33,363 nucleotides of DNA from DATAFF01 sp036257595 (GTDB lineage Bacteria > Pseudomonadota > Alphaproteobacteria > Rhizobiales > Aestuariivirgaceae): positions 1 through 33,363 of the forward strand of contig DATAFF010000140.1 of NCBI GenBank assembly GCA_036257595.1, written 5' to 3'. The notes under the pieces were generated by a model. That model was not told where the DNA came from, ran no database searches, and was given only the letters and a program-made list of their open reading frames with translations. Below, piece after piece: positions 32,245-33,363 of this stretch (position 1 is its first letter; every line of letters begins with the position of its first letter). The translations under genes and the position numbers were made by a program.

Positions 32245-33174
32245 ATGAGCAAACCCATTCCCGGGCTCGGTCCGTTGCGCGTCTTTGAGGCCGCTGGACG
32301 TCTCCTGAGCTTCACCCAGGCCGCCGCCGAACTGAATGTCACGCCAGCTGCCGTCAGCCACCAGATCGGTGAGCTTGAGAGCCAGTTCGGTTTCCGCCTG
32401 TTCATGCGCACCAGCCGCAAGGTCCGACTGACGGAGGAGGGCGAGGTCCTGCACCGTGCGGTCAGCGAGTCGATGGACGTGCTCCGCGGCGCGCTCGGCA
32501 GAATCCGTAAGCTCAAGAACAAGCGCCAACTGCGGCTGACGACCTCGCCGTCGATCGCCGCCAAATGGTTGGTGCCGCGCCTCGATCGGTTCCTCAGTCT
32601 CGTTCCCAACTCCGACGTCCGCATCGAAGTTGGGATCACGGCCGTCGATTTCGAGCGCGAGGAGGTCGATGTCGCGATCCGCTTCGGTTCCGGCGACTAT
32701 CCCGGCTTCCACATCACCCGACTGTTCGAGGACACGGTCTTTCCCGTCTGCAGCCCCGCGCTTTTGAAGGGCAAGAAGCCGTTGCGCCAGCCGCGCGATC
32801 TCCTTCAGCACAATCTCATCCATATCGAATTTCATGCCCAGGGTGCCACCTGGCCCAATTGGCGCATGTGGATGGCCGCCGCCGGTGTGAGCGATTTCGA
32901 CGATCGTGGCGGCCTGCATTTCCGCCACTCGTCGCTCGCTATCGAGGCAGCGCTCAATGGCCAGGGAGTCGTCCTTGGCGAGACCAGCTTGGTTGCCGAC
33001 GATCTTGCAGCCGGGCGTCTCATCCAACCCTTTCCGGTCGAACTGAAGGGACCGCCTCGCTTCGCCTATTACGTTATCAGCCCCGAGAAGCGCGCCGACG
33101 AGGAAATGGTCAGATTGTTCCGCGAATGGGTGCTCAAGGAAGCGGTAGAGACTGAGCGCAACCGCAGCATCTGA
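32245..33174 (+). CDS. LysR-family transcriptional regulator, GcvA-like
   Basis: A 309-residue regulator. The N-terminal winged helix reads PLRVFEAAGRLLSFTQAAAELNVTPAAVSHQIGELESQFGFRLF (about 9-53), a strong GcvA-type signature. A linker helix follows (VSESMDVLRGALGRIRKLKNK), then a LysR substrate-binding domain from about residue 92 (LRLTTSPSIAAKWLVPRLDRF, VDVAIRFGSGDYPG, FPVCSPALLKG, ALNGQGVVLGETSLVADDLAAGRLIQPF). It is divergent from DUF1127 and has a dyad just upstream. It may control the secreted-protein gene that follows, but its ligand is unknown. Confidence 0.92.
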   Translation: MSKPIPGLGPLRVFEAAGRLLSFTQAAAELNVTPAAVSHQIGELESQFGFRLFMRTSRKVRLTEEGEVLHRAVSESMDVLRGALGRIRKLKNKRQLRLTTSPSIAAKWLVPRLDRFLSLVPNSDVRIEVGITAVDFEREEVDVAIRFGSGDYPGFHITRLFEDTVFPVCSPALLKGKKPLRQPRDLLQHNLIHIEFHAQGATWPNWRMWMAAAGVSDFDDRGGLHFRHSSLAIEAALNGQGVVLGETSLVADDLAAGRLIQPFPVELKGPPRFAYYVISPEKRADEEMVRLFREWVLKEAVETERNRSI

Positions 33175-33203
33175 TAGAACACAGCAAGAACATCGGCCAA
33201 TCG

Positions 33204-33258
33204 AACGCTGGAAGTCACGGGAACCATCGCAACCAGTCCCCGTTCCCTGGGCAGCGTT
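33204..33258 (+). terminator. Nested inverted repeat between LysR and the next gene
   Basis: AACGCTG (33204-33210) pairs with CAGCGTT (33252-33258), and inside it GGGAAC (33219-33224) pairs with GTTCCC (33242-33247) around a 17-nt loop. It begins 30 bp after the LysR stop and ends just before the ribosome-binding region of the next gene. It could terminate LysR transcription or serve as a leader structure; no T-run follows. Confidence 0.4.
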
Positions 33259-33278
33259 AAGGATAAGGGATTCCTGTG

Positions 33279-33363
33279 ATGTTGAAGACGATGAAGGTCT
33301 TGTTGCTGGCGGGCGTTCTCGGCGGATTGGCCGCCGCGCCGACGCTGGCGCAAAACCGCGGTG
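33279..33363 (+). CDS. Start of a secreted protein (cut by window end)
   Basis: Only 28 codons are visible: MLKTMKVLLLAGVLGG then LAAAPTLAQNRG, a clear Sec signal peptide with likely cleavage after TLA. AAGGGA lies about 8 bases before the ATG. It could be a periplasmic binding protein, but there is too little sequence to say. It is in the same direction as LysR, 104 bp downstream, after a nested hairpin. Confidence 0.6.
   Translation, partial: MLKTMKVLLLAGVLGGLAAAPTLAQNRG

Overview
The window is GC-rich, densely coding chromosomal DNA. It looks like an alphaproteobacterium, most likely of the Hyphomicrobiales (Rhizobiales). This is inferred from gene content: an Anbu proteasome-homologue operon, an IalB-family secreted protein, DUF1127 and DUF3618 proteins, a DUF882 (M15-like) protein, a MoeA fused to a periplasmic-binding-like domain, and a GcvA-type LysR regulator. 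I see no rRNA, tRNA, insertion sequence, prophage or CRISPR array. Genus cannot be assigned from sequence reading alone.

Left part (1-7.6 kb). A minus-strand operon runs circularly permuted ATP-grasp > alpha-E > transglutaminase-like > Anbu, and the Anbu gene leaves the window at base 1. Next come a CPBP membrane protease, a small secreted protein, a Gfo/Idh/MocA oxidoreductase and an M24 (aminopeptidase P-like) hydrolase.

Middle part (7.7-16.9 kb). A DUF882 protein has an apparent frameshift near its C-terminus. A catabolic-looking locus follows: a D-2-hydroxyacid dehydrogenase, a DUF6282 metallohydrolase, two different arginase/agmatinase-family enzymes, an NMT1/SsuA-type ABC transporter (binding protein, permease, ATPase) and two short-chain dehydrogenases. 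The divergent promoter between the first ureohydrolase and the binding-protein gene holds a 6-bp inverted repeat. Uptake and breakdown of a guanidino or related nitrogen compound is the simplest inference. A PuuC-like aldehyde dehydrogenase at 26.3 kb could belong to the same chemistry.

17.0-19.4 kb holds a glycosyltransferase overlapping UDP-galactopyranose mutase (glf), which suggests galactofuranose in surface glycans.

19.4-26.1 kb is a molybdenum region. modA-modB-modC is followed by a ModE-type DNA-binding protein. ModC and the regulator both lack the TOBE/Mop molybdate-binding domains usual in their families, and a ModE-box-like site lies upstream of modA. Convergent to this are three genes joined by 4-bp ATGA overlaps: a CoA-transferase-family protein lacking the expected catalytic Glu, a degenerate MoeA-like protein, and a MoeA-PBP fusion. 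This is my best candidate for an undescribed system.

Right part (26.3-33.4 kb): aldehyde dehydrogenase, a fusion of a cyclic-nucleotide-binding-like domain to a thioredoxin-reductase-like domain that lacks CxxC, a RibD/DHFR-like reductase, an IalB-family protein, a DUF3618 membrane protein, a DUF1127 protein, a LysR regulator and the start of a secreted protein. A heptamer-based inverted repeat family (unit GGCAGTA) occurs at 7.7 kb and 21.95 kb, with a half copy at 29.5 kb. At 21.95 kb it supplies the last codons and stops of two convergent genes.
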